Shown piece by piece: positions 27,429 to 37,205 of a stretch of 64,000 nucleotides of DNA; the stretch's first letter is position 1, and each line of letters starts with the position of its first letter. The translations under genes and the position numbers were made by a program. This stretch comes from Klebsiella aerogenes KCTC 2190 (lineage in GTDB: Bacteria; Pseudomonadota; Gammaproteobacteria; Enterobacterales; Enterobacteriaceae): NCBI RefSeq assembly GCF_000215745.1, contig NC_015663.1:4808780-4872779 (forward strand), written 5' to 3'. A model generated the notes under the pieces. That model saw nothing but the letters and a program-made list of their open reading frames with translations. It had not been told where the DNA came from and ran no database searches.

Positions 27429-27947
27429 ATGTTGCGCGCAATTTGGCTACTCATATTCTTTTTTTCGACCACAGCCGTCTGGGCTGACAGTGCGCAGAAA
27501 ACCTTCAAAGTGACCGCGCAGATCACGACCGGCTGCCTGCTTGGCAACGGAACAGGGACCCCTGGCGCTGATTTTGGCACCTTAAATTTTGGCTCCATGT
27601 CATCGCTTTATAGCAATGTTGATGTCGCCAGCTCCGCTGGCGCGGGCTCTATCGTTGTCGCGTGTACGCCGGGGATGGCGATCTCGCTGGCGCTTGACTA
27701 TGGCGTCAACGGCGGCTCTGCGGCTCAACGCTATATGTCCAACGCCACCGGCAGTACGCTGGCTTACCAGCTTTTTCAGGATGCTAACCGCTCTACCGTT
27801 TGGGGGACTGGCGCTCAAGCCTACAGCGTCGCCTCATTCCCCAACACGACACAAACTTATACGGTTTATGGCCGCCTTTTTGCCACGAATGGCTTCCCGG
27901 CGCAAGGTTCATACACTGATACCGTTACGGTCACGCTGACCTATTAA
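27429..27947 (+). CDS. Second SCPU-domain pilus subunit (CsuA-like)
   Basis: 172 residues with a signal peptide (about 1-19, MLRAIWLLIFFFSTTAVWA) and one SCPU domain. It has the cysteine pair (TTGCLLG and VVACTPG), LNFGSMSSLY, TLAYQLFQD and a terminal YTDTVTVTLTY strand. It lies 21 bp after the first subunit gene. It may be a minor or adaptor subunit. An ATG six bases upstream is out of position for the ribosome site and lacks a signal-peptide-like start. Confidence 0.83.
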   Translation: MLRAIWLLIFFFSTTAVWADSAQKTFKVTAQITTGCLLGNGTGTPGADFGTLNFGSMSSLYSNVDVASSAGAGSIVVACTPGMAISLALDYGVNGGSAAQRYMSNATGSTLAYQLFQDANRSTVWGTGAQAYSVASFPNTTQTYTVYGRLFATNGFPAQGSYTDTVTVTLTY

Positions 27948-27964
27948 AATAAGACAGGTTGAAT

Positions 27965-28714
27965 ATGATTCATCGTTGTATTGTTGTTTTGCTGGGTTCA
28001 TCAATAAGTCTTAACGCCTGGGCCGCCAGCTCGGTGCTGGTGTGGCCTATTTTTCAAACCATCAGCGCCAGCGATAAAGGCTCTGAACTGTGGCTGGAAA
28101 ATCGCGGCGCGACGGCGGTAAATTTACAACTACGCATTTTCGGTTGGGATCAAAAAGAATCTAAAGATCTTTATGCCGATCAAAACGATGTGGTCTCCAG
28201 CCCCCCGTTCGCCAATGTTCAGCCAGGACAACGTCAACTTATTCGCCTGATGCGTGTGTCTCCGGTCGCCAGCGGCCAGGAAAAATCATATCGAATCGTG
28301 ATTGATGAAATTCCCGCGGCGCAGCCGACAAAACAGACTGACAAGAGTTCCGCCGGCCTGAATATGCGCATGCGCTATGTACTGCCTTTGTTTATCTACG
28401 GGCAAGGCGCGCAACCGCTGAAGCTGGAAAGCAGCGTCGAACCAATACGAACCGCGCTAAGCTGGTCGCTTAGCGGTCAGAATCTGTGTATTAACAATGC
28501 CGGGAATCAACACGCCAGGTTGAGTAATGTCTACTGGTCAACATCAGCAGGAAAGCCGCAGGTCGAACAAACTCAGGGTTTACTGGGGTATGTGCTGGCT
28601 AAACGTCGCGTCTGTTTCCCGACATCAGGCCGCGCGGCGAACGCATCCGGGATGCGCCTGTTTGCGAAATTGACTGATAATAGTCAGGCGGTGGAAATTC
28701 CGGCAGCGCGTTAA
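27965..28714 (+). CDS. Periplasmic pilus assembly chaperone (CsuC-like)
   Basis: 249 residues from ATG 27965 (AGACAGG at 27952-27958 is well spaced; a TTG at 27959 would add two residues). A signal peptide (about 1-21) is followed by a PapD-like two-domain fold: SVLVWPIFQTIS as the first strand, LWLENRGATAVNLQLRIFGW, and QPGQRQLIRLMR, the F1-G1 region that donates a strand to subunits. It folds and delivers the SCPU subunits to the usher. It directly follows the second subunit gene and ends 2 bp before the usher gene. Confidence 0.88.
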   Translation: MIHRCIVVLLGSSISLNAWAASSVLVWPIFQTISASDKGSELWLENRGATAVNLQLRIFGWDQKESKDLYADQNDVVSSPPFANVQPGQRQLIRLMRVSPVASGQEKSYRIVIDEIPAAQPTKQTDKSSAGLNMRMRYVLPLFIYGQGAQPLKLESSVEPIRTALSWSLSGQNLCINNAGNQHARLSNVYWSTSAGKPQVEQTQGLLGYVLAKRRVCFPTSGRAANASGMRLFAKLTDNSQAVEIPAAR

Positions 28715-28716
28715 CC

Positions 28717-31041
28717 ATGAGGCTTCTCATCGGAACCGGTGGTCTGCTGGCAATTGCTTCGGCAACGGCCTGGGCGGCTACCTATGATTCGTTACCCGCA
28801 CCTGCGGCCACGCCAGGCACACAGCAGGAGTACGTGCTGTATCTCGGTATTTCCGTCAACGGCAACACGCCTGTGGGTACCGTGCCGGTGAAAGTGATTA
28901 ATGATCGTTATTGGATCTCCGCTGCGGTACTCAAGCAGATGTGGATCCCTGTTCCCGACGGCAAAACGCTGGTTGACGTAGGAGAGATAGCGGAGGTCAA
29001 GGTCGTTTACGACCAGCCCGGGCAAATGCTGAAATTAACCGTTCCGGATAATTGGCTGCCGGAGCAGCATATTGGTAATAGTCGCGAGCAGGAGTATCTG
29101 CAGGCGATCAGTACCCCTGGGCTGTTGTTTAACTACGATTCCTATAGCCTGGCTTCTACTGGCGGCGAGCGAACCACCAGCACCTCGACGGAATTTCGCC
29201 TTTTCGGCCCAGCCGGGGTGTTTTCAAACAATGCGGTGATCAGACAGAACTGGTCATCTCGTCACGACGATAGCCAACAAGGCTATATTCGCTACGATTC
29301 GCTGTGGAAATATAGCGACCCGGAAAGTCTGCTCAGCTATCAGGCGGGGGATGTGGTAAGTAATGCTTTAACCTGGAGTAGTTCAGTACGTGTTGGCGGT
29401 CTTCGTCTCAGCCGTAACTTTGCGGTACGCCCGGATCTTATCACCTACCCTTTGCTCAATCTTTCCGGTAGCGCGGCGGTCCCCTCCAGTGTCGATCTCT
29501 TTATCAACGGCTACAAAGCCAGCTCAACGCAAATTAACGGCGGCCCTTATACTCTCACCAACGTACCCTACATCAGCGGCGCCGGCGAAGCGACTATCGT
29601 CACAACCGATGCGCTTGGCCGCCAGGTCTCCACTAGCGTGCCTTTTTATGTCTCCAACACTCTGCTACGCCAGGGACTCAGCGATTTCGATTTTACCCTC
29701 GGCGCGTTGCGTAATAATTACGGCACTAAAAACGCCGACTACGGTGCCGGCGCCGTCAGCGCGATCTATCGCTATGGCTTGACCAATTGGCTGACGGTGT
29801 CAACGCATACTGAAGACCGGCAAGGATTAACCAACGGCGGTATCGGCAGCGACATCACTATTGGCACGATTGGCACCTTGAGCCTGTCTGCCAGTGCGAG
29901 CCAGGGTGATAAGCAGGGCAACCAGTATTCCGCGGGCTATTCGTACTACGGCAATATCTGGGGGATTAACTATCAGCATATTCAACGCAGCGAGAATTTC
30001 GCCAATCTCTCCAGCTATCGCTCAACGACAACCCTCAGCCGTCAGTCAGACCAGGCGACATTAAGTCTCAGCCCATGGGGAAAAGTGCTTGGCGCATTTA
30101 GCCTCGGATATTTCGATATCCAGGCCCAGGACAACAGCCGCACCCGGCTGATGAACTTTTCCTGGAGCCGCAGCCTGTGGCGGAACAGCAGCTTTAACCT
30201 GAGCATCAACCGCGATTTGCAGGCAGACACCTACTCCAGCATGATGCAGATAACCATTCCCTTCGACAGTTTCGGTTCACTGCAGTTAAGCAGCCAGCGC
30301 GCCAACTCCGGCGAGTGGGGGCAAAACGTCGCCTACAATCGTTCCGCCCCTGCGGAAGGCGGTTTCGGCTGGAATTTAGCCCACTCCATCAGTGGAGATC
30401 GCTACAGCCAGGCGGATCTGACCTGGGTGAATGATGTTTCAACCTTGAGCGGCGGTTATTACGGTTCGCAGCATGATAATCAGGGCTGGTTTGAAGCAGC
30501 AGGCTCGGTGGTAATGATGGATAGCAGCCTGTTCTTCGCGCGACGAATCAGCGATTCATTTATCGTCGTCTCGACCGCCGGCTATCCGGACGTCGCGGTC
30601 AATTATGAAAATCGAAAAGTCGGCACTACCGACGATAGCGGGCACCTGCTGATCCCGTGGGCCGCCGCCTGGTATCCGGGCAAAGTGACCCTCGACACTC
30701 TGCCGCTGCCAACCGACGTTGAGGCTAAAGTCGTCGAGAAACGCATTGCGGTGCGGGAAGCCAGCGGCGCGCTGGTTGATTTCCCGGTTACACGCGTGCG
30801 TTCAGCCTCCATTACCCTGGTTGATAAAACGGGACATCCTTTGCCGCTGGGAACGGCCGTTGAGGAACTTACCAGCCAGCAGTCTGGCGTGGTCGGTTAT
30901 GACGGTCTGGTGTGGTTTACCCATCTAAACCAGCAAAACCAATTAGTTATTCACACGGCTAACGGCGAATGCCGGGCTTTATTCACGCTGCCGGAATCTA
31001 CGCCGGTGCCACAACGTATCGGCCCACTAAGCTGTGGCTAA
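28717..31041 (+). CDS. Outer-membrane usher of the Csu-type pilus (CsuD-like)
   Basis: 774 residues with a signal peptide (about 1-20). An N-terminal chaperone-binding domain (about 25-135) precedes a 24-strand barrel with plug (from about 150; e.g. GPAGVFSNNAVIRQNW, QAGDVVSNALTWSSSVRVGGLRLSRNF) and C-terminal domains rich in beta strands ending in CRALFTLPE...GPLSCG. It is shorter than classical FimD/PapC ushers (about 830-860), as expected for the archaic gamma3 clade. It secretes and polymerises the pilus. The start codon overlaps no upstream stop but the genes are only 2 bp apart. Confidence 0.9.
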   Translation: MRLLIGTGGLLAIASATAWAATYDSLPAPAATPGTQQEYVLYLGISVNGNTPVGTVPVKVINDRYWISAAVLKQMWIPVPDGKTLVDVGEIAEVKVVYDQPGQMLKLTVPDNWLPEQHIGNSREQEYLQAISTPGLLFNYDSYSLASTGGERTTSTSTEFRLFGPAGVFSNNAVIRQNWSSRHDDSQQGYIRYDSLWKYSDPESLLSYQAGDVVSNALTWSSSVRVGGLRLSRNFAVRPDLITYPLLNLSGSAAVPSSVDLFINGYKASSTQINGGPYTLTNVPYISGAGEATIVTTDALGRQVSTSVPFYVSNTLLRQGLSDFDFTLGALRNNYGTKNADYGAGAVSAIYRYGLTNWLTVSTHTEDRQGLTNGGIGSDITIGTIGTLSLSASASQGDKQGNQYSAGYSYYGNIWGINYQHIQRSENFANLSSYRSTTTLSRQSDQATLSLSPWGKVLGAFSLGYFDIQAQDNSRTRLMNFSWSRSLWRNSSFNLSINRDLQADTYSSMMQITIPFDSFGSLQLSSQRANSGEWGQNVAYNRSAPAEGGFGWNLAHSISGDRYSQADLTWVNDVSTLSGGYYGSQHDNQGWFEAAGSVVMMDSSLFFARRISDSFIVVSTAGYPDVAVNYENRKVGTTDDSGHLLIPWAAAWYPGKVTLDTLPLPTDVEAKVVEKRIAVREASGALVDFPVTRVRSASITLVDKTGHPLPLGTAVEELTSQQSGVVGYDGLVWFTHLNQQNQLVIHTANGECRALFTLPESTPVPQRIGPLSCG

Positions 31042-31053
31042 GAATGAACGGAG

Positions 31054-32007
31054 ATGACTTTGAAAGCGATTCTTTGGTTATGTTCATTACTCGTTATTTC
31101 AGGCTACAGCGGCTTGATACACGCAGATTGCAAGATTAAGCCTAGCTCGCCTAATTTTGGCTCAGTGAGATCGTTTGATGTGGCGGCAACTCCGCAAGGG
31201 GTAAGCGCCGGTGCAGGCTTTAGCTGTACCAACATACTATCGCTTTTTTCAACCAGCACCATTACCGCAACGCTCAAAGATTCGGCAAATAAAAGTGGCA
31301 AAATCCCTCGACTTTATAACAGCGCTAACAACGCCTGGATCCCCTATCGAGTTTGTAAAGATGCCGGCTGTAACCCGTCGTATCAAATTGATGGTGCAAT
31401 CCCCTGGACCATTAACGCGTTGGTTGATCTATTAGGCTTATTTAATACCAGTGACGGAACCATTCCGCTTTATTTCCAGACAATAGCAGGAAGTAATATC
31501 CCTGCGGGAACCTATAACGACACCTTGACCATTGAATGGAAATATCACTATTGCCTGATAGGCGCGCTGGGGATCTGCGTACCGGACGATGGCACGTTAA
31601 CTTCACAAGTTCTTATAACTATGAACGTGACTAACTATTGCTATATTGATGACGCGCCCGATGTCGCCTTCTCCACAGCGGCTCTGGTAGCCGCTTTTAG
31701 CGAGGTCAGCGGGCAGTTAACTATCCGCTGCACGCAGAATGCGGCATACAGCATTAACCTTTCCAGCATCAACGCCCTTAACGGCAGTTGGCGGCAAATG
31801 AGCCAAACGATTAATTCGACAAATTATTACCTGCAATATCAGCTTTATAAAACCGACGGTAGCGCCTGGACGCCAACAGCAGATGTCAGCCTGGTGGGAA
31901 ATGGCAACGCACAGCAAACAAACTTCAAAGCTCGGGTGAACGCCTCACAGAGCAATCAACCTGCTGGCGTGTACAGTGATACGGTATTGGTTACCGTGAG
32001 CTATTGA
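31054..32007 (+). CDS. Two-domain SCPU tip adhesin (CsuE-like)
   Basis: 317 residues with a signal peptide (about 1-24, ending LIHA-DC). Two SCPU domains follow: the first (about 25-190) has extra cysteines (ADCKI, FSCTN, RVCKDAGCNP, HYCLIGALGIC); the second (about 195-317) has NYCYIDD, TIRCTQNA, YYLQYQLYKTDG and a terminal YSDTVLVTVSY strand. This layout is that of CsuE, which sits at the pilus tip and binds hydrophobic surfaces. The ribosome site GGAG (31050-31053) touches ATG 31054; a TTG at 31060 (protein beginning MKAILWLC) has better spacing and may be the real start. Last gene of the operon. Confidence 0.83.
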   Translation: MTLKAILWLCSLLVISGYSGLIHADCKIKPSSPNFGSVRSFDVAATPQGVSAGAGFSCTNILSLFSTSTITATLKDSANKSGKIPRLYNSANNAWIPYRVCKDAGCNPSYQIDGAIPWTINALVDLLGLFNTSDGTIPLYFQTIAGSNIPAGTYNDTLTIEWKYHYCLIGALGICVPDDGTLTSQVLITMNVTNYCYIDDAPDVAFSTAALVAAFSEVSGQLTIRCTQNAAYSINLSSINALNGSWRQMSQTINSTNYYLQYQLYKTDGSAWTPTADVSLVGNGNAQQTNFKARVNASQSNQPAGVYSDTVLVTVSY

Positions 32008-32134
32008 TTATATTGTCACGTTTTTTTGTAAAGGGAATGTTAAGAATAACTTTGTTGTGATATAAGGGAAAAAGCTCAGCGTTCAGCCGGATGAGCATTA
32101 ACAATGGATGTGTATAACTCGCTGAATAATAGAT

Positions 32135-32237
32135 AAAAAGAGACCGAACACGATTCCTGTATTCGGTCCAGGGAAATGGCTCTTGGGAGAGAGCCGTGCG
32201 CTAAAAGTTGGCATTAATGCAGGCTAAGTCGCCTTGC
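32135..32237 (-). ncRNA. sdsR: SdsR (RyeB), RpoS-dependent sRNA
   Basis: A 103-nt minus-strand RNA starting GCAAGGCGACTTAGCCTGC at 32237 and ending in a hairpin plus T5 at 32135. It appears identical to the E. coli SdsR sequence as I remember it, and lies between pphA and yebY as in E. coli. Upstream, CTATTCT (32244-32250 on the minus strand) has the shape of a sigma-S -10 element 6-7 nt from +1. SdsR accumulates in stationary phase and acts with Hfq on ompD, mutS, tolC and others in relatives. Confidence 0.95.
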
Positions 32238-32322
32238 CTTATAAGAATAGTTGACTGTGACAGGTTTTCCAGTCCGCGACAAAAGCGGTTGAAAAATTGC
32301 TGACAACATCCGTTGCGCCAAC

Positions 32323-32364
32323 AAAAAACCGCCGCGTTTTCTTACTGGACGCCGGCGGTTTTTT
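32323..32364. terminator. Bidirectional terminator for sraC (+) and yebY (-)
   Basis: A 12-bp stem (32323-32334 with 32353-32364) made of A6 plus CCGCCG and its complement, with an 18-nt loop. It gives a T6 tail on each strand. Confidence 0.85.
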
Positions 32365-32394
32365 ATCTTTAAAACAAAGTGATATAGGTAATTA

Positions 32395-32736
32395 TCAGCA
32401 GAGCTTTTGCGCACGTTCGATAAACGGCGCCAGGCTCATTTTTTGTCCCGGATGCTGCGGGTCGTCGGCCTGGATGACAGAAATCGGCTGAGCGCTGGTC
32501 TTGCCGGCCTTCACTTCCTGCTCGGCGACATCATTCAGCGGATACTGCACCAGGGTGCTCGGGTTGATGGCGTACAGCGCATTACCCGGGCGGCAGGTTA
32601 ACATGACTTCTTCACGGGTGAACGCCCAGTTGTCCTTACCCACTTCAAAACGGCTCACGGTAATCACCTGCGGCGCCGCCAGCGCGGCGCCTGAGCTTGC
32701 CAGTAATAACATTGTCAGAACGATTTTTTTCATCAT
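32395..32736 (-). CDS. yebY: YebY, exported protein (DUF2511) of the copper uptake locus
   Basis: 113 residues, as in E. coli. A signal peptide (about 1-20, cleaved at ALA-AP) is followed by a small periplasmic domain with two cysteines (LTCRPG and the C-terminal KLC) that likely form a disulfide. It is third in the operon yobA-yebZ-yebY; in relatives the set supports copper uptake into the cytoplasm. Biochemical role of YebY itself is not settled. Confidence 0.92.
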   Translation of the reverse strand: MMKKIVLTMLLLASSGAALAAPQVITVSRFEVGKDNWAFTREEVMLTCRPGNALYAINPSTLVQYPLNDVAEQEVKAGKTSAQPISVIQADDPQHPGQKMSLAPFIERAQKLC

Positions 32737-32749
32737 TTAGCCAGTTAAT

Positions 32750-33619
32750 TCAATTAGGTTGCCAGGTCGCGAACAGGCTGACGGCAAGTATCGCCAGCGC
32801 GGCAAGCGCCATTTCCAGCTGTGTAGTGCGTAAAATAGTTCGTTCCGCCCGCGAGCCGTTACCTGACATTCGCGGTACCAGAACATACCTGTTCACCAGC
32901 GCAATTGCTACCATCCCGGCGACCAGCGCACATTTGAACAACAACACCGTTCCCCACGGTGAGTCGCCAATCAGCTGTCCCTGTATCAACAGCGTATTGC
33001 CAATCCCGCTGGCAATCGCGCCAGCCACGGCCAGATGCCCATAGCGTGAAAAACGCATCATGGCGGTTATCGCTACCTGACGCCAGCGCCCGCGCGCCAG
33101 TCGCAGGCAGTAGACAAATGGCAACAGCCCGCCGGCCCACGCCGAGACGCAAAACAGATGTAACGCGTGATTGGTGCGCTGTAATGCGCCAACCCAACCA
33201 TCATGCATCGCCGCATGCCCCACGCCAGCCATCAACAACAACTGCGCGCAAAATAGCAGTAACAATAGACGCGCCGGGCGACGGGGTTTGATCCACGCGA
33301 CCGCCAGCGCAATCCACGCCAGCACCACCTGCCACAGCCAAACGCCGCCAAACTGCGTCCCGATAACAGCGCGCCAGATTGTGGGTTGCCAGACATCATT
33401 CCAGCCATCGCCCATCAACCCGCCCTGCGCCATCAGCATCAAGGTAGCTGAAATAGCGCTAATCATTAGCAGGTAGCGCAGCAGTGGATAAAAGCGCTGC
33501 ATCAACAGGCGACGCAGCGAGACTGGCGCCCACCATGCGCCGTACAGCGCGCAACCGAAGGCCGTCATCAATGAGATGAAGTGGACAAACCGCAGGCCGA
33601 CATACACTCCCGACAGCAT
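32750..33619 (-). CDS. yebZ: YebZ, CopD-like copper membrane protein
   Basis: 289 residues with about eight transmembrane segments, a CopD domain in the C-terminal half (about 180-289) and membrane-embedded histidines (RFVHFISL near 10-17, NHALHLFCVSAW near 150-160). E. coli YebZ has 290 residues. CopD proteins work with periplasmic CopC to move copper across the inner membrane. It is separated by 3 bp from yobA and 13 bp from yebY, so cotranscribed. Confidence 0.93.
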   Translation of the reverse strand: MLSGVYVGLRFVHFISLMTAFGCALYGAWWAPVSLRRLLMQRFYPLLRYLLMISAISATLMLMAQGGLMGDGWNDVWQPTIWRAVIGTQFGGVWLWQVVLAWIALAVAWIKPRRPARLLLLLFCAQLLLMAGVGHAAMHDGWVGALQRTNHALHLFCVSAWAGGLLPFVYCLRLARGRWRQVAITAMMRFSRYGHLAVAGAIASGIGNTLLIQGQLIGDSPWGTVLLFKCALVAGMVAIALVNRYVLVPRMSGNGSRAERTILRTTQLEMALAALAILAVSLFATWQPN

Positions 33620-33622
33620 GGA

Positions 33623-33997
33623 TTACTTCACGCTGAAGTGGTATTGCCCTTTGGTCTTATGGCCGTCAACGGAGACCACATGCCACTCTACGGTGTACTC
33701 GCCCGCCGCCAGCGGTTCATTCAGCGGCAGCGTTAATTGCGCTTTATTACCGTCGCTGCGGGCCAGTTTGCCGGTAGCGACAGGTTTATTCTGCGGGCCG
33801 CTGAGGGTCACGCCGCTGAAGGAGAGCTCGACGCCTTCACTAAACGTTAACGTGAGCGCCTGCGGCGAAACGGAGACCGTCGAATCGGCCGCCGGGATTT
33901 GTTGTTGCAGATGAGCATGAGCAAAAACGCTGGCGGTGGTTAACATAGCGCTGAGAAATACGGCGGCACTTAGCGCGCGTCCGGCGATGGTTCGCAT
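33623..33997 (-). CDS. yobA: YobA, CopC-like periplasmic copper-binding protein
   Basis: 124 residues from ATG 33997, the E. coli length. Two further in-frame ATGs (34003, 34006) are too close to the AAGGA site. A signal peptide ends at FA-HAHL, so the mature protein begins with His, the Cu(II) N-terminal brace ligand. Later FSEGVE and WHVVSVDGHK supply the other Cu(II) ligands (His and Asp). It is the first gene of the yobA-yebZ-yebY operon. Confidence 0.93.
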   Translation of the reverse strand: MRTIAGRALSAAVFLSAMLTTASVFAHAHLQQQIPAADSTVSVSPQALTLTFSEGVELSFSGVTLSGPQNKPVATGKLARSDGNKAQLTLPLNEPLAAGEYTVEWHVVSVDGHKTKGQYHFSVK

Positions 33998-34131
33998 AAA
34001 CATCATTCCTTTTTGTTATGTATGTTGGACAGAGAATAACCCTGTATAATAGCAGAGTCGAGCTAAGCATCCGGGACTTGCCTTTCAGCGTCACGCTTAG
34101 TAACTTTTGCGCCGTAATGAAGGAGGTACTG

Positions 34132-34362
34132 ATGGCAAATAATCTGGCAAAAATTTCGCAAGATGAAATGGACAAGGTCAACGTTGACCTCGCAGCGGCC
34201 GGCGTCGCCTTTAAAGAACGCTACAATATGCCCGTCGTTGCCGATCTCGTCGAGCGAGAGCAACCGGCTCACCTGCGCGACTGGTTTCGTGAACGATTGA
34301 TCGCGCACCGTCTGGCATCCGTGTCACTTTCCCGCCTGCCGTATGAACCGAAAGCGAAATGA
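34132..34362 (+). CDS. holE: HolE, DNA polymerase III theta subunit
   Basis: 76 residues from ATG 34132, with a near-ideal AGGAGGT ribosome site at 34121-34127. A longer in-frame start at 34018 lacks one. The conserved core [20 protein letters not shown] and [13 protein letters not shown] match E. coli theta. It binds the epsilon proofreading subunit (DnaQ) in the polymerase core and stabilises it. yobB, which follows holE in E. coli, is absent here; exoX begins 80 bp later. Confidence 0.96.
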   Translation: MANNLAKISQDEMDKVNVDLAAAGVAFKERYNMPVVADLVEREQPAHLRDWFRERLIAHRLASVSLSRLPYEPKAK

Positions 34363-34441
34363 TTGCTCATTCCTTGAGGATCCCCCCATTGGCAACCGCC
34401 GCACATTCTATTACGCTGGGGTTTTTGGCGAGGAGTAAGCC

Positions 34442-35101
34442 ATGCTGCGCGTAATCGATACCGAAACCTGCGGTTTGCAGGGCGGCATTGTTGAAATTGC
34501 CTCCGTCGATATCATCGACGGCCGGATAACCAATCCCATGAGTCATCTGGTGCGCCCTGACCGCCCAATCAGCCCGCAGGCAATGGCAATCCATCGCATC
34601 ACTGAAGAGATGGTGGCCGATAAGCCCTGGATTGAAGAAATCGTGCCGCACTACCAGGGCAGCCCATGGTATGTCGCCCATAACGCCAGCTTTGATCGCC
34701 GGGTATTACCGGAAATGAACGGCGAGTGGATTTGTACTATGAAGCTGGCGCGCCGCCTGTGGCCGGGGATTAAGTACAGCAATATGGGGTTGTATAAGTC
34801 GCGCAAGCTGAGCGTAGCCACACCGCCGGGTTTGCATCACCACCGCGCGCTGTACGACTGCTATATCACCGCCGCCCTACTGTTGGATATCATGCAGGTT
34901 TCCGGCTGGTCGCCGGATGAAATGGCCGACATAACCGGCCGCCCGGCGCTGCTGACTACCTTTACCTTCGGCAAATATCGCGGCAAAGCGGTGTCGGAAG
35001 TGGCGGAAAACGATCCAGGTTATTTACGTTGGCTGTTCAATAACCTGGACCGGATGAGCCCGGAACTGCGTCTGACCCTCAAACACTATCTCGGCGAATA
35101 A
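34442..35101 (+). CDS. exoX: ExoX, exodeoxyribonuclease X
   Basis: 219 residues. A DnaQ-like DEDDh exonuclease: Exo I IDTETCG (Asp6, Glu8), Exo II HNASFDRRV (about 80-88) and Exo III HHRALYDCY (about 138-146). A C-terminal extension (TFTFGKYRGKAV...) contains the glycine/tyrosine element seen in family members with DUF3820-like tails. It degrades single- and double-stranded DNA 3-prime to 5-prime in mismatch repair and UV repair. GAGGAG precedes the ATG. Convergent with ptrB, 2 bp apart. Confidence 0.95.
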   Translation: MLRVIDTETCGLQGGIVEIASVDIIDGRITNPMSHLVRPDRPISPQAMAIHRITEEMVADKPWIEEIVPHYQGSPWYVAHNASFDRRVLPEMNGEWICTMKLARRLWPGIKYSNMGLYKSRKLSVATPPGLHHHRALYDCYITAALLLDIMQVSGWSPDEMADITGRPALLTTFTFGKYRGKAVSEVAENDPGYLRWLFNNLDRMSPELRLTLKHYLGE

Positions 35102-35103
35102 CG

Positions 35104-37164
35104 CTACACTTCCACCTTGCCGGGCAAAGTCCCTTGCGCGAGGGCGATTAAAAAGGCGTACTCCAGGGCCACGCCCTCGTAGCTTTTAAACCGTCCCGAC
35201 TTACCGCCATGTCCGGAATCCATATCGGTACATAACAGCAGCAGATTGTCGTCGGTTTTCAGCTCGCGTAGCTTCGCCACCCACTTCGCGGGCTCCCAAT
35301 ATTGCACCTGCGAATCATGCAGCCCGGTGGTCACTAACATATGCGGATAAGCCTGGGCTGAGACGCCATCATAGGGGCTATAGCTCTTCATATAGTGATA
35401 ATAGGTTTCGTCCTGCGGATTCCCCCACTCCTCAAACTCACCGGTCGTGAGCGGAATAGATTCGTCGAGCATGGTGGTCAGTACGTCAACAAACGGCACC
35501 TGCGCCACCACGCCGTGGAACAAATCCGGTCGTTGGTTAATCGCCACGCCCATCAACATGCCGCCGGCGCTGCCGCCCATGCCATAACATAATTTAGGGT
35601 CGCCATATCCCTGCGCCAGCAGCGCATCGCAGACGTCCAGATAATCGTTAAAGGTATTCTTCTTGTTGAGGAATTTGCCGTCTTCATACCACTGCTGTCC
35701 AAGTTCGCCGCCGCCGCGAATATGGGCTATTGCAAAGACAAAACCTCGATCCAGCAGGCTCAAACGGCTGGCGCTAAAATCAGCGTCCATGCTGGCGCCG
35801 TAAGATCCATAGCCGTACACCAGTAACGGGTTGGCCCCTTTGCGAAAGTGTTCGCGGTGATAAACCAGCGATACCGGCACCTCCACGCCATCACGCGCTT
35901 TCACCCACAGGTGTTCGCTGCGATAACAGGCGGCGTCAAAGCCCTGCACTTCCTGTTGCTTGATAACCCGCCGCTCGCCGGTATCCATATCCAGCTCAAA
36001 TAGCGTATCCGGGGTGGTCATCGATGAATAACCGTAGCGCAGCCTTGACGTTTCCGGTTCGGGATTATAGGCAAGCCAGGTGACGTAAGCGGGATCGTCA
36101 AAGGCAATGCCAACCACTTCCCGCGTTTTACGGTTGATCTGCCGCAGGCTGGTCAAGCCCCGCTGACGCTCCTCGACCACCAGCCAGTCGGTGAATAGAG
36201 TAAAACCTTCGAGCATCACATCGGGACGCGCCGGGATCAGCGTCTGCCACTGGTCTTCGTCGCGGAGCACGGTGCGGTAAAGCCCGAAGTTTTTGCCCTC
36301 GCGATTAGAACGCAGATAAAACGCGTGCTGATAATGATCGAGGCTATATTCATGATCCTTGCGTCGTGGCAAAAAACACACCGGCTCCGCATCGGGAAGC
36401 TCCGGGTTAAGTAATAACACTTCGCTGGTAGTGGCGCTGGCAAGGTAAATCACCACAAACTGCTGGGAGGTGGTCTTATGCACGCTGACATAAAACGTGT
36501 CGTCTTTCTCTTCGTAGACCAGTACATCGTTATCTGCGGTGGTACCAACGGCATGTCGCCAGACCTGATACGGCAGCAGCGTCGTCGGGTGTTTGCGCAC
36601 GTACCACAAGAAGCGCGAGTCGTTGCTCCAGGCGAATCCTGGCGTGACGTTTTCCAGGATCTCCGCCGACCATTCGCCGCTGCTCAGATCCTTAAAACGT
36701 AAGCCATACTGACGTCGTGAAAGGTAATCTTCCGCCACCGCCATCAGTTGATTGTTCGGCGCGACGCCTAATCCGCCGAGGGTGTAAAATTCGCTTTTCG
36801 CCGCCCGTTGGTTGGCATCAAGCAAAATCTCCCATTCATCCCACTCTTCTTTGAGCACTGACTGACGTTGGTAGATCGCATATTCACAGCCCGGTTCATA
36901 AACCTGGCGATAGCGGTAGCCATTTTTGCTATAGGGAGCGGAGACCTCCCGCTGCGGAATGCGATCGATGATTTCCTTCAGCACCCGCTCCTGCAGGCTG
37001 CTTTGCGAGTCCATCACCTTTTTACCGTAGTCATTTTCCTGATGGAGATAGTCCAGCACTTCCGGGCGCGCGCGTTCGTCATCGCGCAGCCAGTAGTAAT
37101 TATCGATGCGAGTGTCGCCATGTAGCGTCATGGCGTGGGGGATCCGTTTAGCTTTCGGTAGCAT
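35104..37164 (-). CDS. ptrB: PtrB, oligopeptidase B
   Basis: 686 residues, exactly the E. coli length. An N-terminal seven-bladed beta-propeller (about 75-400) gates a C-terminal alpha/beta-hydrolase (S9 family) with nucleophile Ser in MGGSAGGML (about 532), Asp in the [11 protein letters not shown] region (about 617) and His in SGHGGKSG (about 652). The cytoplasmic enzyme cleaves small peptides after Lys and Arg. Monocistronic. Confidence 0.96.
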   Translation of the reverse strand: MLPKAKRIPHAMTLHGDTRIDNYYWLRDDERARPEVLDYLHQENDYGKKVMDSQSSLQERVLKEIIDRIPQREVSAPYSKNGYRYRQVYEPGCEYAIYQRQSVLKEEWDEWEILLDANQRAAKSEFYTLGGLGVAPNNQLMAVAEDYLSRRQYGLRFKDLSSGEWSAEILENVTPGFAWSNDSRFLWYVRKHPTTLLPYQVWRHAVGTTADNDVLVYEEKDDTFYVSVHKTTSQQFVVIYLASATTSEVLLLNPELPDAEPVCFLPRRKDHEYSLDHYQHAFYLRSNREGKNFGLYRTVLRDEDQWQTLIPARPDVMLEGFTLFTDWLVVEERQRGLTSLRQINRKTREVVGIAFDDPAYVTWLAYNPEPETSRLRYGYSSMTTPDTLFELDMDTGERRVIKQQEVQGFDAACYRSEHLWVKARDGVEVPVSLVYHREHFRKGANPLLVYGYGSYGASMDADFSASRLSLLDRGFVFAIAHIRGGGELGQQWYEDGKFLNKKNTFNDYLDVCDALLAQGYGDPKLCYGMGGSAGGMLMGVAINQRPDLFHGVVAQVPFVDVLTTMLDESIPLTTGEFEEWGNPQDETYYHYMKSYSPYDGVSAQAYPHMLVTTGLHDSQVQYWEPAKWVAKLRELKTDDNLLLLCTDMDSGHGGKSGRFKSYEGVALEYAFLIALAQGTLPGKVEV

Positions 37165-37205
37165 GCGTTATTCTTCTGCGTCTTATTATGGAATCACAAA
37201 ATCAC

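Larger units (their letters stand above)
32124..32364 (+). ncRNA. sraC: SraC (RyeA), antisense to SdsR
   Basis: A plus-strand RNA that fully covers SdsR. A TATAAC -10 (32112-32117) predicts +1 near 32124, and the strong hairpin ending at 32364 gives about 241 nt, close to the ~250-nt E. coli SraC. SraC and SdsR form a toxin/antitoxin-like antisense pair that is cleaved by RNase III. The start is inferred. Confidence 0.7.
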
